From: Prevotellaceae bacterium
GTDB lineage: Bacteria; Bacteroidota; Bacteroidia; Bacteroidales; UBA932
Direction: 5' to 3'
Length of the DNA: 13,043 nucleotides
NCBI GenBank assembly: GCA_031287815.1
Contig: JAITSM010000075.1
Location: forward strand, 1-13,043
A program made the translations under genes and the position numbers. Of this stretch, positions 5,521-12,123 are shown in pieces; within the stretch, counting starts at the first letter, position 1; each line of letters begins with the position of its first letter. The notes below the pieces were generated by a model that saw nothing but the letters and a program-made list of their open reading frames with translations, made no database searches and was not told the DNA's origin.

Positions 5521-6673
5521 AAAACTTTTTATCCGGATATTTAATTTTTTCTTTGAACTTGGCCAAGACAACATTCACATGCTGTTTTTTGCCATTCCTT
5601 TCTATAATAATTTCTATTTGTTCTTCCGGGCGGTAACGCCCAATTTGTTCCTGTACCGCCGAAGTGCTTTTTATGGCTATACCGTTGATATGCGTAATCA
5701 CATCTCCTTTGCGGATATTGGCTTTTTCGGCGGCGCTGCCGGCCACAATATCTACCACGAGTACGCCATTAAGATTGGACAAATTCATTTTCTTTGCCAA
5801 CTCGTCGGTAATCTCCGTCATCGTAACGCCAAGCACGGCACGCTGCACTGCGCCATACTGGATAATATCCTCCACCACTTTTTGTACAATCCCGGTAGGC
5901 ACGGCAAACGAATAGCCGGAAAACGAGCCGGTAGGCGAAGCAATCGCGGTGTTTATTCCCACCAGTTCGCCGCGCGTATTCACCAGCGCGCCGCCGCTGT
6001 TGCCGGGATTTACCGCTGCATCGGTTTGAATGAACGATTCGATTTTGAAACGGCCGTCGGGCGAAAGCATGTGCCGCCCCTTAGCGCTGACAATGCCCGC
6101 CGTGATGGTAGAATTAAGGTTATACGGATTGCCGATAGCCAGCACCCATTCGCCCAACCGCAAGGAATCGGAGTTCCCGAAGGGAAGAAACGGCAAATTG
6201 TCGGCTTCCACCTTCAACACCGCCACGTCCGTAACGGGGTCGGTGCCTACCAACCGCGCCTGTAAGGTGCGCTTGTCGTACAGCGTTACCTGGATTTTAT
6301 TGGCTTTTTCAATCACGTGGTTGTTGGTTACAATGTAACCATCGGTAGTCAATATCACACCGGAGCCGTTGCCGGCCTGCACGCCTTCATACCTCCGGAT
6401 GGGATGCCCGAAGAAATAATCAACAAAAGTGCTGCGTTGATACACGGAAACGTGCACTACGGCTTCCACCGAATTTTCGGCAGCATACGTAAAATCCGGC
6501 CATTTCGTTTGGTTTAATAATGTAGCCCTCCGGTTAACGGTTGTTAGCGGGGATTCCTGTTTTGCATCCGTTGTCATGCGCCGCTCCTGTGCCATAGCAT
6601 ATTTTGCACACAAGCCGCCGGAAAGCCCGCCAACCACTACCGCCAAGAAAGTAAAAATAAATATTCGTTTCAT
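5501..6673 (-). CDS. HtrA/Deg-family periplasmic serine protease, one PDZ domain
   Basis: The 390-residue protein starts with a hydrophobic signal or anchor segment (residues ~3-28). A trypsin-like domain follows with the full catalytic triad: His119 in VTNNHVIE, Asp149 in DPVTDVAVLKV and Ser226 in NPGNSGGAL. A single PDZ domain spans about 280-365, containing VVDIVAGSAAEKANIRKGDVITHINGIAI. Most Bacteroidetes Do-type proteases I know of are near 500 residues with two PDZ domains; this one stops after the first and ends in a charged tail, giving a DegS-like layout. The role is quality control or regulated cleavage of envelope proteins. The catalytic residues are intact and the tail looks natural, so truncation is not certain. 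The gene is divergent from dapF and upstream of rpoD. Confidence 0.9.
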   Translation of the reverse strand: MKRIFIFTFLAVVVGGLSGGLCAKYAMAQERRMTTDAKQESPLTTVNRRATLLNQTKWPDFTYAAENSVEAVVHVSVYQRSTFVDYFFGHPIRRYEGVQAGNGSGVILTTDGYIVTNNHVIEKANKIQVTLYDKRTLQARLVGTDPVTDVAVLKVEADNLPFLPFGNSDSLRLGEWVLAIGNPYNLNSTITAGIVSAKGRHMLSPDGRFKIESFIQTDAAVNPGNSGGALVNTRGELVGINTAIASPTGSFSGYSFAVPTGIVQKVVEDIIQYGAVQRAVLGVTMTEITDELAKKMNLSNLNGVLVVDIVAGSAAEKANIRKGDVITHINGIAIKSTSAVQEQIGRYRPEEQIEIIIERNGKKQHVNVVLAKFKEKIKYPDKKFYDDPNE

Positions 6674-6732
6674 GTTTTTAGTATTTTAAGATGATATACT
6701 TTGAGTAACTTTTTTTATTTTGGTTTAATGCG

Positions 6733-6740
6733 TACCTTTG
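6733..6740 (+). promoter_or_regulatory. -7 box of dapF
   Basis: TACCTTTG matches the consensus exactly and predicts a start near 6746, 12 nt before the ATG at 6758. This decides the dapF start, because in-frame upstream candidates at 6701 and 6728 lie before the box. The -33 region is a T-run around 6711-6716. Confidence 0.58.
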
Positions 6741-6757
6741 CAAAAATTATACCGGAA

Positions 6758-7579
6758 ATGATTATTTCTTTTTGTAAATACCAGGGGGCGGGGAATGATT
6801 TTGTGTTAATAGACAACCGCTCCGGCGTATTTTCCGCACTCACGGAGGAACATATTGCCTTTTTGTGCCACCGACATTTTGGCATTGGTGCAGACGGATT
6901 GATGTTATTAGACCAACCCGCCGGCAATGATGATTTTGCCATGCGCTATTATAATTCCGACGGCCGCGAAAGCGTTATGTGCGGCAACGGCGGGCGTTGC
7001 CTTACCGCTTTTGCGCACCGGGTGCTGCCGGCGAAAAAAATCTATACGTTCCATGCCGCCGACGGGCTGCATACGGCGGAAATATTGAGCGGGAATGGCA
7101 ACAATTATATGGTCCGGCTGAAAATGATTGACGTAAAAAAGGCGGAACAACGTGGCAACGATTACCTGCTGGATACCGGCGCGCCGCATTTCGTACGCTT
7201 TGTGGAAGATGTAAATATTATTGACTTTGTTCCCGAAGCCCGCATTTTGCGCTACGACGCCACCCTGACCGGCAAGGAAGGCGCTAATATTAATTTCGTA
7301 CAGCTAACGCCGCAAGGCTTACGCATCCGCACCTACGAACGCGGGATAGAAGATGAAACGCTGGCCTGCGGCACCGGCAGCGTGGCAGCAGCCATTGCGG
7401 TACAATACAGGCAAGCCGCCCTTGCAGGCGGGCAACACTGCCACATTCCGCTACAAACGCGCGGCGGACAGCTGCAAGTGGACTTTACGTACCATTCCCC
7501 TGTTATCACCGATGTGTTCCTTACCGGGCCTGCCTGCCTGGTGTTTGAAGGGAGCATATTGATGGATAATTTTCAATAA
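6758..7579 (+). CDS. dapF: Diaminopimelate epimerase
   Basis: The 273-residue enzyme interconverts LL- and meso-diaminopimelate, supplying meso-DAP for peptidoglycan and for lysine. Both catalytic cysteines are in their motifs: Cys75 in MCGNGGRCL and Cys204 in ACGTGSVAAA, one in each half of the pseudo-symmetric fold. The N-terminal KYQGAGNDFVLIDN substrate-binding segment is also intact. The chosen start gives the usual MIISFCKYQGAGNDF opening. In many Bacteroidetes dapF is followed by an LL-DAP aminotransferase gene (dapL); here a small membrane protein gene follows 34 bp downstream instead. Confidence 0.96.
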   Translation: MIISFCKYQGAGNDFVLIDNRSGVFSALTEEHIAFLCHRHFGIGADGLMLLDQPAGNDDFAMRYYNSDGRESVMCGNGGRCLTAFAHRVLPAKKIYTFHAADGLHTAEILSGNGNNYMVRLKMIDVKKAEQRGNDYLLDTGAPHFVRFVEDVNIIDFVPEARILRYDATLTGKEGANINFVQLTPQGLRIRTYERGIEDETLACGTGSVAAAIAVQYRQAALAGGQHCHIPLQTRGGQLQVDFTYHSPVITDVFLTGPACLVFEGSILMDNFQ

Positions 7580-7613
7580 ACGATGAGCCAACCCCTAATT
7601 CACCCCACCGGCG

Positions 7614-7991
7614 ATGCGGCAGTTCTGTAAAGCGCTTTGGTTTTCCGGCGGCATGGGCTCAGTAGCGCTGGGCGTGCTGGGCATGTTCCTGCCGCTGTTG
7701 CCGACTGTCCCTTTCCTGCTTTTAGCCACTTTTTGCTTTGCCAAAAGTTCGCCGAAATGGAAAGAAAAAATTTTACGCCATCCCTTTATCGGGAAGCCGT
7801 TGCGCGAATGGCTGCAATATAAAGGCATCCGCAGGAAAGGGAAAATCTGCTCCCTGCTGTTTTTATGGGCAAGCATTTTAACTTCCGTTTATTTCGTTGC
7901 TCTCCTGTGGCTGCGGATAGTCCTGCTGGTTGTAGCCGCAGCCGTAACGCTGCATATTTTGTCGTTTAAAACGATAAAAGACGATGAATAG
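7614..7991 (+). CDS. DUF454/YbaN-family inner membrane protein
   Basis: The 125-residue protein shows the DUF454 (YbaN) pattern: an N-terminal hydrophobic helix with GSVALGVLGMFLPLLPTVPFLLLATFCFAKSSP, a basic cytoplasmic segment (KWKEKILRHPFIGKPLREWLQYKGIRRKGK), then two membrane helices at about 79-97 and 99-117. The length equals that of E. coli YbaN. The biochemical function of the family is not known to me. It starts 34 bp after dapF in the same direction and is probably transcribed with it. A 15-codon reading frame begins just upstream and overlaps its start. Confidence 0.82.
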   Translation: MRQFCKALWFSGGMGSVALGVLGMFLPLLPTVPFLLLATFCFAKSSPKWKEKILRHPFIGKPLREWLQYKGIRRKGKICSLLFLWASILTSVYFVALLWLRIVLLVVAAAVTLHILSFKTIKDDE

Positions 7992-8003
7992 CGAATAATG
8001 TCT

Positions 8004-8079
8004 TTGGGGACGTCCCGATTTCAGTTTGGTACGTCCCAAATTCAGTTTGGTACGTACCGATTTCAGTTTGGTACGTACC
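8004..8079. repeat. 21-bp tandem array of short palindromes
   Basis: Three full 21-bp units (8010-8030, 8031-8051, 8052-8072) and a partial fourth repeat without gaps. Each unit joins a 10-bp palindrome or near-palindrome to an 11-bp spacer ending in TTCAGTTT. The four palindromes are GGGACGTCCC (8007-8016), GGTACGTCCC, GGTACGTACC and GGTACGTACC (8070-8079), at exact 21-bp steps. Two spacers are identical and the middle one differs at three bases. The leftward frame through the array is open and would encode GTYQTE(I/F) repeats, but nothing else supports a protein. Confidence 0.82.
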
Positions 8080-8135
8080 TTTTATCTTTTCATGGCTACA
8101 AATTATAACGAACGCTGGTAACTCATTCATGAAAT

Positions 8136-8426
8136 TTAACGAACACATTGCGATTTCAGGTCAATGCAATCCGCAGCAGCATGTGTCAGACATTGATTAT
8201 CACCAATACCTGCCCGTGTTCCAATTCCGTCAACTTGATAACAAGCACTAACGCCTGGTTGTCGCGCACACCACGAATCTACGATGTTTTGATATACAAT
8301 ATGACTTGCGAGCGTTCCACAGCATTGTCCCATTGTATGCGCCCAGCCATAAGAAGTAGTGGTTGTAGTTGCTATCGTCTTAGGGTTATCCCTTGGGTAA
8401 TTATTGGTATTATCTATACATTTTTT
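8136..8426 (-). pseudogene. Cys-rich orphan reading frame, probably a gene remnant
   Basis: On the minus strand an open frame of about 95 codons runs from just after an in-frame TAA (8427-8429) to a stop at 8136-8138. Its first ATG is at 8333, 30 codons in, yet the codons before that ATG already look like protein (CIDNTNNYPRDNPK, then a run of Thr and SYGWAHT). The rest has the segments MGQCCGTLASHIVYQN, DSWCARQPGVSACY and GDNQCLTHAAADC. About eight Cys in 95 residues with Asn/Thr/Gly richness suggests an exported, disulphide-bonded domain. I do not recognise the family. It lacks a proper start, signal peptide and promoter, so a 5'-truncated remnant is the likeliest reading; a short real gene starting at 8333 or a chance frame are alternatives. 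Confidence 0.35.
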
Positions 8427-8463
8427 TTATCTCCAAATTTTATTTCCATTTTTTTCCCAACCC

Positions 8464-8505
8464 GCCACCTACGACTCACGACTTATAACTAAAATCGTAA
8501 ATTTT
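8464..8505. repeat. Degenerate heptad stretch
   Basis: Six successive 7-bp units are GCCACCT, ACGACTC, ACGACTT, ATAACTA, AAATCGT and AAATTTT. The first four share ACY near positions 4-6 of the unit. The stretch runs up to the -7 box of the M23 gene. Confidence 0.5.
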
Positions 8506-8508
8506 TCC

Positions 8509-8516
8509 TACCTTTG
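8509..8516 (+). promoter_or_regulatory. -7 box of the M23-dxr-rseP operon
   Basis: TACCTTTG is an exact consensus match, predicting a start near 8522 and a leader of about 16 nt before the ATG at 8538. It excludes the in-frame TTG at 8514, which lies inside the box. No clear -33 element is visible. Confidence 0.58.
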
Positions 8517-8537
8517 TCTTTTCTTATTTTTACTTGC

Positions 8538-9431
8538 ATGGCAAAAAATAAAGACCTGTCCGATGCGCAGAAAAAGTCGGATTTATTGAAAAACAAATAC
8601 CTGATTACCGTTTACAACGACACTACTTTGGAACAGGTAAGCCATTTCCGTATCTCGGGGCTGGGGGCTATTATCTCCGGAGCAATGTTGGTGATTCTGG
8701 TTATTGCCACCGTCACCGTTTTGATAGCGTTTACCAGCTTGCGGGAATTTATTCCCGGCTATCCGGATGCTACTACCCGCGAGAAAATCGTGGCGAACGC
8801 CTTGCGCTCCGATTCGCTGGAAATGCTGCTGCACCAGTGGGAGCGGCACCTGACCAATATCAATTTGCTGTTGTCGGGGCAAGACCCGCTGCCGATAGAT
8901 ACCAACCAACCTGTGACGTCAACGGTCGCGTCCGGCAATGCGGCCGCGTTTGTGCCCTCGCGCGAAGACTCGCTGTTGCGGAAGGAAATAGAAAAACACG
9001 ATATTTACGACCCTGCTTCTGCAATCATTCCTCCGGCAGCGAAACAGGAGTCGCTGGAAAACCTGTTCCTCTTCACGCCGGTGCAGGGCGTGGTGTCCGA
9101 CAAGTTTGATATTAAAACCAAACACTTGGCGGTGGATATTGTGGCTGCGCCGAGCGCAACGGTGATGTCGGTGCTGGACGGCACGGTTATTATGGCCAGC
9201 TGGACGGCCGAAACAGGTTATGTTATACAAATCCAACACAGCAACGATATTCTTTCGGTCTATAAACATAATGAAAAATTGCTGAAAAAACAGGGCGACC
9301 GCGTAAAAGCCGGCGAAGCGATAGCGATTGTCGGGAACTCGGGCGAACTTACCACCGGCCCTCATCTTCATTTTGAACTCTGGTATAAAGGCATGCCAGT
9401 GGATCCGTTGAAATATATCAGTTTTGAATAA
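8538..9431 (+). CDS. Membrane-anchored M23 (LytM-type) metallopeptidase
   Basis: The 297-residue protein has a cytoplasmic N-terminus of about 40 residues, one membrane helix (about 42-66), a periplasmic linker, and a C-terminal M23 domain from about residue 178. All zinc and catalytic positions are present: His196 and Asp200 in HLAVD, His244 in SVYKHNE, and His276 and His278 in GPHLHFELW. The segment VLDGTVIMA and the G-x-S/N pattern around VGNSGELTTGPHLHF are typical. Such enzymes cut peptidoglycan cross-bridges or stem peptides; the intact residues argue for an active hydrolase rather than a degenerate activator. It is first in a probable operon, with its stop overlapping the start of dxr. 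Confidence 0.92.
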   Translation: MAKNKDLSDAQKKSDLLKNKYLITVYNDTTLEQVSHFRISGLGAIISGAMLVILVIATVTVLIAFTSLREFIPGYPDATTREKIVANALRSDSLEMLLHQWERHLTNINLLLSGQDPLPIDTNQPVTSTVASGNAAAFVPSREDSLLRKEIEKHDIYDPASAIIPPAAKQESLENLFLFTPVQGVVSDKFDIKTKHLAVDIVAAPSATVMSVLDGTVIMASWTAETGYVIQIQHSNDILSVYKHNEKLLKKQGDRVKAGEAIAIVGNSGELTTGPHLHFELWYKGMPVDPLKYISFE

Positions 9432-10557
9432 GAAACGCGTTACTATATTAGGCTCCACAGGCTCTGTGGGCGTGCAGGCGCTTGAAGTCATTGCGCAGCA
9501 CCCGGAGGCGTTTGTGGTAGAAGTGTTGACGGCGCAGAACAATGCGGCATTGCTCATCGAACAGGCTATGGCTTTCCAGCCCAATGCGGTGGTTATCGGC
9601 AATGAGGAGAAATATTCCGAAGTGGCGGCGGCCTTGAAAAAATATCCGGTAAAAGTATTTGCGGGCGCGGCTTCCCTGTGCGACGTGGCGGCTTGGGATA
9701 CGGCGGATATCGTGCTTTCCGCCCTGCTTGGTTTTGCGGGGTTGCAGCCGGCATTGTGCGCATTGAAAGCCGGGAAACCATTGGCGCTGGCCAACAAGGA
9801 AACGCTGGTGGTGGCCGGTGCATTAGTCATGCAGGCTGCACGGGAACGCCGCGTGCCGCTGCTGCCGGTGGATTCGGAACATTCGGCTATCTTCCAATGC
9901 CTGTTGGGAGAATTGGGCGAAATAGAAAAAATCTACCTCACGGCGTCGGGCGGGCCTTTCCTGCATACGCCGCCGGAGGAAATGGGAAAAATCACCCTCC
10001 AAGACGCCTTGCGACATCCGAACTGGAAGATGGGCGCGAAAATCACCATTGATTCCGCTACGATGATGAACAAAGGGCTGGAGGTGATAGAGGCGCACTG
10101 GCTGTTTTCGCTGCCGCCGGAAAAAATTGCGGTGCTGGTGCATCCGCAATCCATTGTCCATTCCATGGTGCAATTCGCCGACGGCGCAGTGAAGGCGCAA
10201 CTCGGCATTCCCGATATGAAATTGCCGATACAGTACGCCTTGAGTTTTCCACAACGCTTGCCGTTGGCGGCTCCGCGCGTAGATTTTTCCCAAGCGGGGG
10301 CATTGACTTTCTTCCCGCCCGATGATAAAAAATTCCCCTGCCTGGCGTTGGCCGGCGAAGCCCTGAAACGCGGGGGGAATATCCCCTGCGCCCTGAGCGC
10401 AGCCAATGAAGCGGCCGTAGCAGCGTTTTTGCAGGGGCGTATTACCTTTTTGCAAATCGCCCGGACGGTGGAAAAGATGATGCAACGCGTGCCTTTCATC
10501 GCCGCGCCCAGCCTCGCCGACCTGCAAGAAACCGACGCAATGGCGAGGGAAGTGTGA
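9424..10557 (+). CDS. dxr: 1-deoxy-D-xylulose 5-phosphate reductoisomerase
   Basis: The 377-residue enzyme (DXR/IspC) makes 2-C-methyl-D-erythritol 4-phosphate, the committed step of the non-mevalonate isoprenoid pathway. Seen in order are the NADPH-binding GSTGSVG (residues 10-16), ALANKETLV (122-129), metal ligands Asp150 and Glu152 in PVDSEHSAIFQ, the TASGGPF loop (~173-179), and Glu220 in MMNKGLEVIEAHW. The C-terminal helical domain is intact. The only start giving a complete N-terminus is TTG at 9424, overlapping the M23 stop by 8 nt; no ATG or GTG lies nearby in frame. This points to translational coupling to the M23 gene. Confidence 0.95.
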   Translation: MNKKRVTILGSTGSVGVQALEVIAQHPEAFVVEVLTAQNNAALLIEQAMAFQPNAVVIGNEEKYSEVAAALKKYPVKVFAGAASLCDVAAWDTADIVLSALLGFAGLQPALCALKAGKPLALANKETLVVAGALVMQAARERRVPLLPVDSEHSAIFQCLLGELGEIEKIYLTASGGPFLHTPPEEMGKITLQDALRHPNWKMGAKITIDSATMMNKGLEVIEAHWLFSLPPEKIAVLVHPQSIVHSMVQFADGAVKAQLGIPDMKLPIQYALSFPQRLPLAAPRVDFSQAGALTFFPPDDKKFPCLALAGEALKRGGNIPCALSAANEAAVAAFLQGRITFLQIARTVEKMMQRVPFIAAPSLADLQETDAMAREV

Positions 10558-10572
10558 TGTGGCTGGCGCCGG

Positions 10573-10600
10573 AAACTTTAAACCATAAACTTTAAATTTT
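10573..10600. repeat. Heptad stretch between dxr and rseP
   Basis: Four 7-bp units in one phase: AAACTTT, AAACCAT, AAACTTT and AAATTTT, continuing into an A-run. It fills most of the 52-bp gap between the two genes and contains no clear promoter box. Confidence 0.55.
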
Positions 10601-10609
10601 AAAAAAAAC

Positions 10610-11998
10610 ATGGAAGTTTTAATGAAGATCATCCAACTGGTAGTGTCGCTTTCGCTGTTGATTGTGGTACATGAAATGGGGCATTATTTATTTGCCCGCC
10701 TTTTCAAAATGCGAGTCGATAAATTTTACCTGTTTTATAATCCCTGGTTTTCTATTATTCGCGTGAAACGCATGGAGGGGCGGTGGGCGTTCAGCTGGTT
10801 TTCTTCCGCGCCGCCGGAAAGCTGGAAAGCCCATCCCGAAAAAACCGAGTGGGGCATCGGCTGGCTGCCGGTGGGCGGGTACTGCAAAATCGCCGGCATG
10901 GTGGATGAGAGTATGGACAAGGAACAACTGCAGCAACCTCCGCAACACTGGGAATACCGTGCCCGCCCAGCATGGCAGCGCATGTTCGCAATAACAGGCG
11001 GCGTGCTGTTCAATGTCATTTTCGGCGTGCTGGTGTACTGGGGCATGCTGTACACTTGGGGCGAACATTACCTGGCGAACAAAGACCTCGCCTACGGCGT
11101 GCACTGCGACACGCTTGCGCTGGAAATGGGCTTCCGGCACGGCGACAAAATCCTTGCGCTCGACGGGGAGCCGGTGGAGCGGTTTCAGGATATCCAAATC
11201 AACTTAATCCGCAACCAGTCGAAAGAAGCGACCGTCATCCGGCGCGGGGATACGGTGACCGTCCACATCGACGAGCGTTACATGAAGGCGTTGCTGAACA
11301 AGAAATACTTTATATTCGAACCGCGCATACCCTTTGAAATAGCCCTCATTCCCGACTCTTCGCTCAATGCGCAGGCGGGGCTGCGCGCCGGCGACCGCGT
11401 GGTGGCGGTGGATTCGCTACCGCTGTTCATTATGCAGGACGTCCAGCAAGAATTGCAGCGGCGGAAAAACCAAACCGTCCAGCTCACCGTCAACCGCCAC
11501 GATACGCTGCAAACAGTACCAGTCAGCGTCAATGACCGAGGGGTGATGGAGGTAATTTTGAATGGGCTGATGAACGACTTTTTCCCGGTAGTGGAAAAGA
11601 AATATTCGTTCTTTTCCGCGCTGCCGGCCGGCGTCAGCAAGGGATGCACCGCCATTGTCAATTATGTAAAAGATTTAGGATTGGTATTTTCGCCCAAAAC
11701 GGAGGCCTATAAATCGCTCGGCAGCTTCATCACCATTGCCAACATCTTTCCCGGCGCCTGGAACTGGGACACCTTTTGGGGCATCACCGCCATGCTGACG
11801 ATTATGCTGGCGGTGCTGAACATCCTGCCCATTCCCGCGCTCGACGGCGGCCACTTAATGTTTGTGCTGTACGAAATGATTACGCGCCGCAAGCCCAGCG
11901 AAAGAGTCCTGGAAACGGCGCAATGGCTCGGCCTCCTGCTGCTCATGCTGCTTATGGCTTTCGCCTTCGGAAATGATATTGTGCGGAATTTCTTTTAA
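10610..11998 (+). CDS. rseP: RseP-family site-2 zinc protease
   Basis: The 462-residue membrane protease cuts transmembrane segments of its substrates, typically anti-sigma factors or leftover signal peptides. The zinc motif HEMGH is at residues 21-25 in the first membrane helix, and the second catalytic motif NILPIPALDGG at 404-414 in a later helix. Between them lie two PDZ-like modules (around 140-200 and 230-300, the second with SLNAQAGLRAGDRVVAVDSLPL) facing the periplasm. The N-terminus from 10610 matches the usual length before HExGH better than the ATG at 10622. It follows dxr by 52 bp in the same direction, an order common in Bacteroidetes. No anti-sigma factor gene is in the window, so the substrate is unknown. 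Confidence 0.93.
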   Translation: MEVLMKIIQLVVSLSLLIVVHEMGHYLFARLFKMRVDKFYLFYNPWFSIIRVKRMEGRWAFSWFSSAPPESWKAHPEKTEWGIGWLPVGGYCKIAGMVDESMDKEQLQQPPQHWEYRARPAWQRMFAITGGVLFNVIFGVLVYWGMLYTWGEHYLANKDLAYGVHCDTLALEMGFRHGDKILALDGEPVERFQDIQINLIRNQSKEATVIRRGDTVTVHIDERYMKALLNKKYFIFEPRIPFEIALIPDSSLNAQAGLRAGDRVVAVDSLPLFIMQDVQQELQRRKNQTVQLTVNRHDTLQTVPVSVNDRGVMEVILNGLMNDFFPVVEKKYSFFSALPAGVSKGCTAIVNYVKDLGLVFSPKTEAYKSLGSFITIANIFPGAWNWDTFWGITAMLTIMLAVLNILPIPALDGGHLMFVLYEMITRRKPSERVLETAQWLGLLLLMLLMAFAFGNDIVRNFF

Positions 11999-12070
11999 AA
12001 GGGGCGAAGTTTCATCTTGCCCGGACAGGGGTTGTTTCCCACAAATATACGCAAAATATTTATTCCCCCT

Positions 12071-12101
12071 AAAAACAAAAGCCGCCCCTAAGGGCGGCTT
12101 T
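12071..12101. terminator. Bidirectional terminator between rseP and the BACON gene
   Basis: A 10-bp stem, AAAGCCGCCC (12078-12087) with GGGCGGCTTT (12092-12101), closes a CTAA loop. On the minus strand it is followed by TTTTGTTTTT, a strong tail for the leftward BACON gene whose stop codon is 22 bp away. On the plus strand the tail is short (TTTGTT), about 80 bp after rseP, so it is weaker in that direction. Confidence 0.85.
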
Positions 12102-12123
12102 GTTCGTAATGGTTAATTCGTAG

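Larger units (their letters stand above)
7992..8537. other. Gene-poor region between ybaN-like gene and M23 gene
   Basis: This 546-bp gap contains the 21-bp palindrome array (8004-8079), an orphan leftward reading frame without a start (8136-8426), homopolymer-rich AT sequence (8420-8460), a heptad stretch (8464-8505) and the promoter box of the M23 gene (8509-8516). Rightward frames across 8148-8589 have composition unlike a protein and no recognisable domain. I see no RNA gene. Confidence 0.65.

Noticed and set aside
5492..6265. Rightward open frame (257 codons) opposite htrA
   Set aside because: The htrA frame has signal segment, triad and PDZ domain; the opposite frame has no recognisable features.
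8004..8079. CRISPR array or integron attachment site
   Set aside because: The 21-bp units include nearly identical 11-bp spacers, far too short and uniform for CRISPR, and no integrase gene is present.
7966..8148. Leftward frame encoding GTYQTE repeats
   Set aside because: It is open because the 21-bp unit is a multiple of three; it extends into the ybaN-like gene end, has no signal or domain, and the palindrome structure explains the repeat better.
8148..8492. Rightward frame of 114 codons in the gene-poor region
   Set aside because: Composition is unlike a protein, it has no promoter, and its end is translated heptad repeat and homopolymer sequence.
8919..9830. Leftward open frame across the M23 and dxr genes
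   Set aside because: It spans the junction of two well-supported genes on the other strand; the open frame follows from GC-biased codon positions.
9823..10632. Leftward open frame opposite dxr
   Set aside because: Antisense to conserved Dxr motifs and of low-complexity His/Arg/Gln composition.
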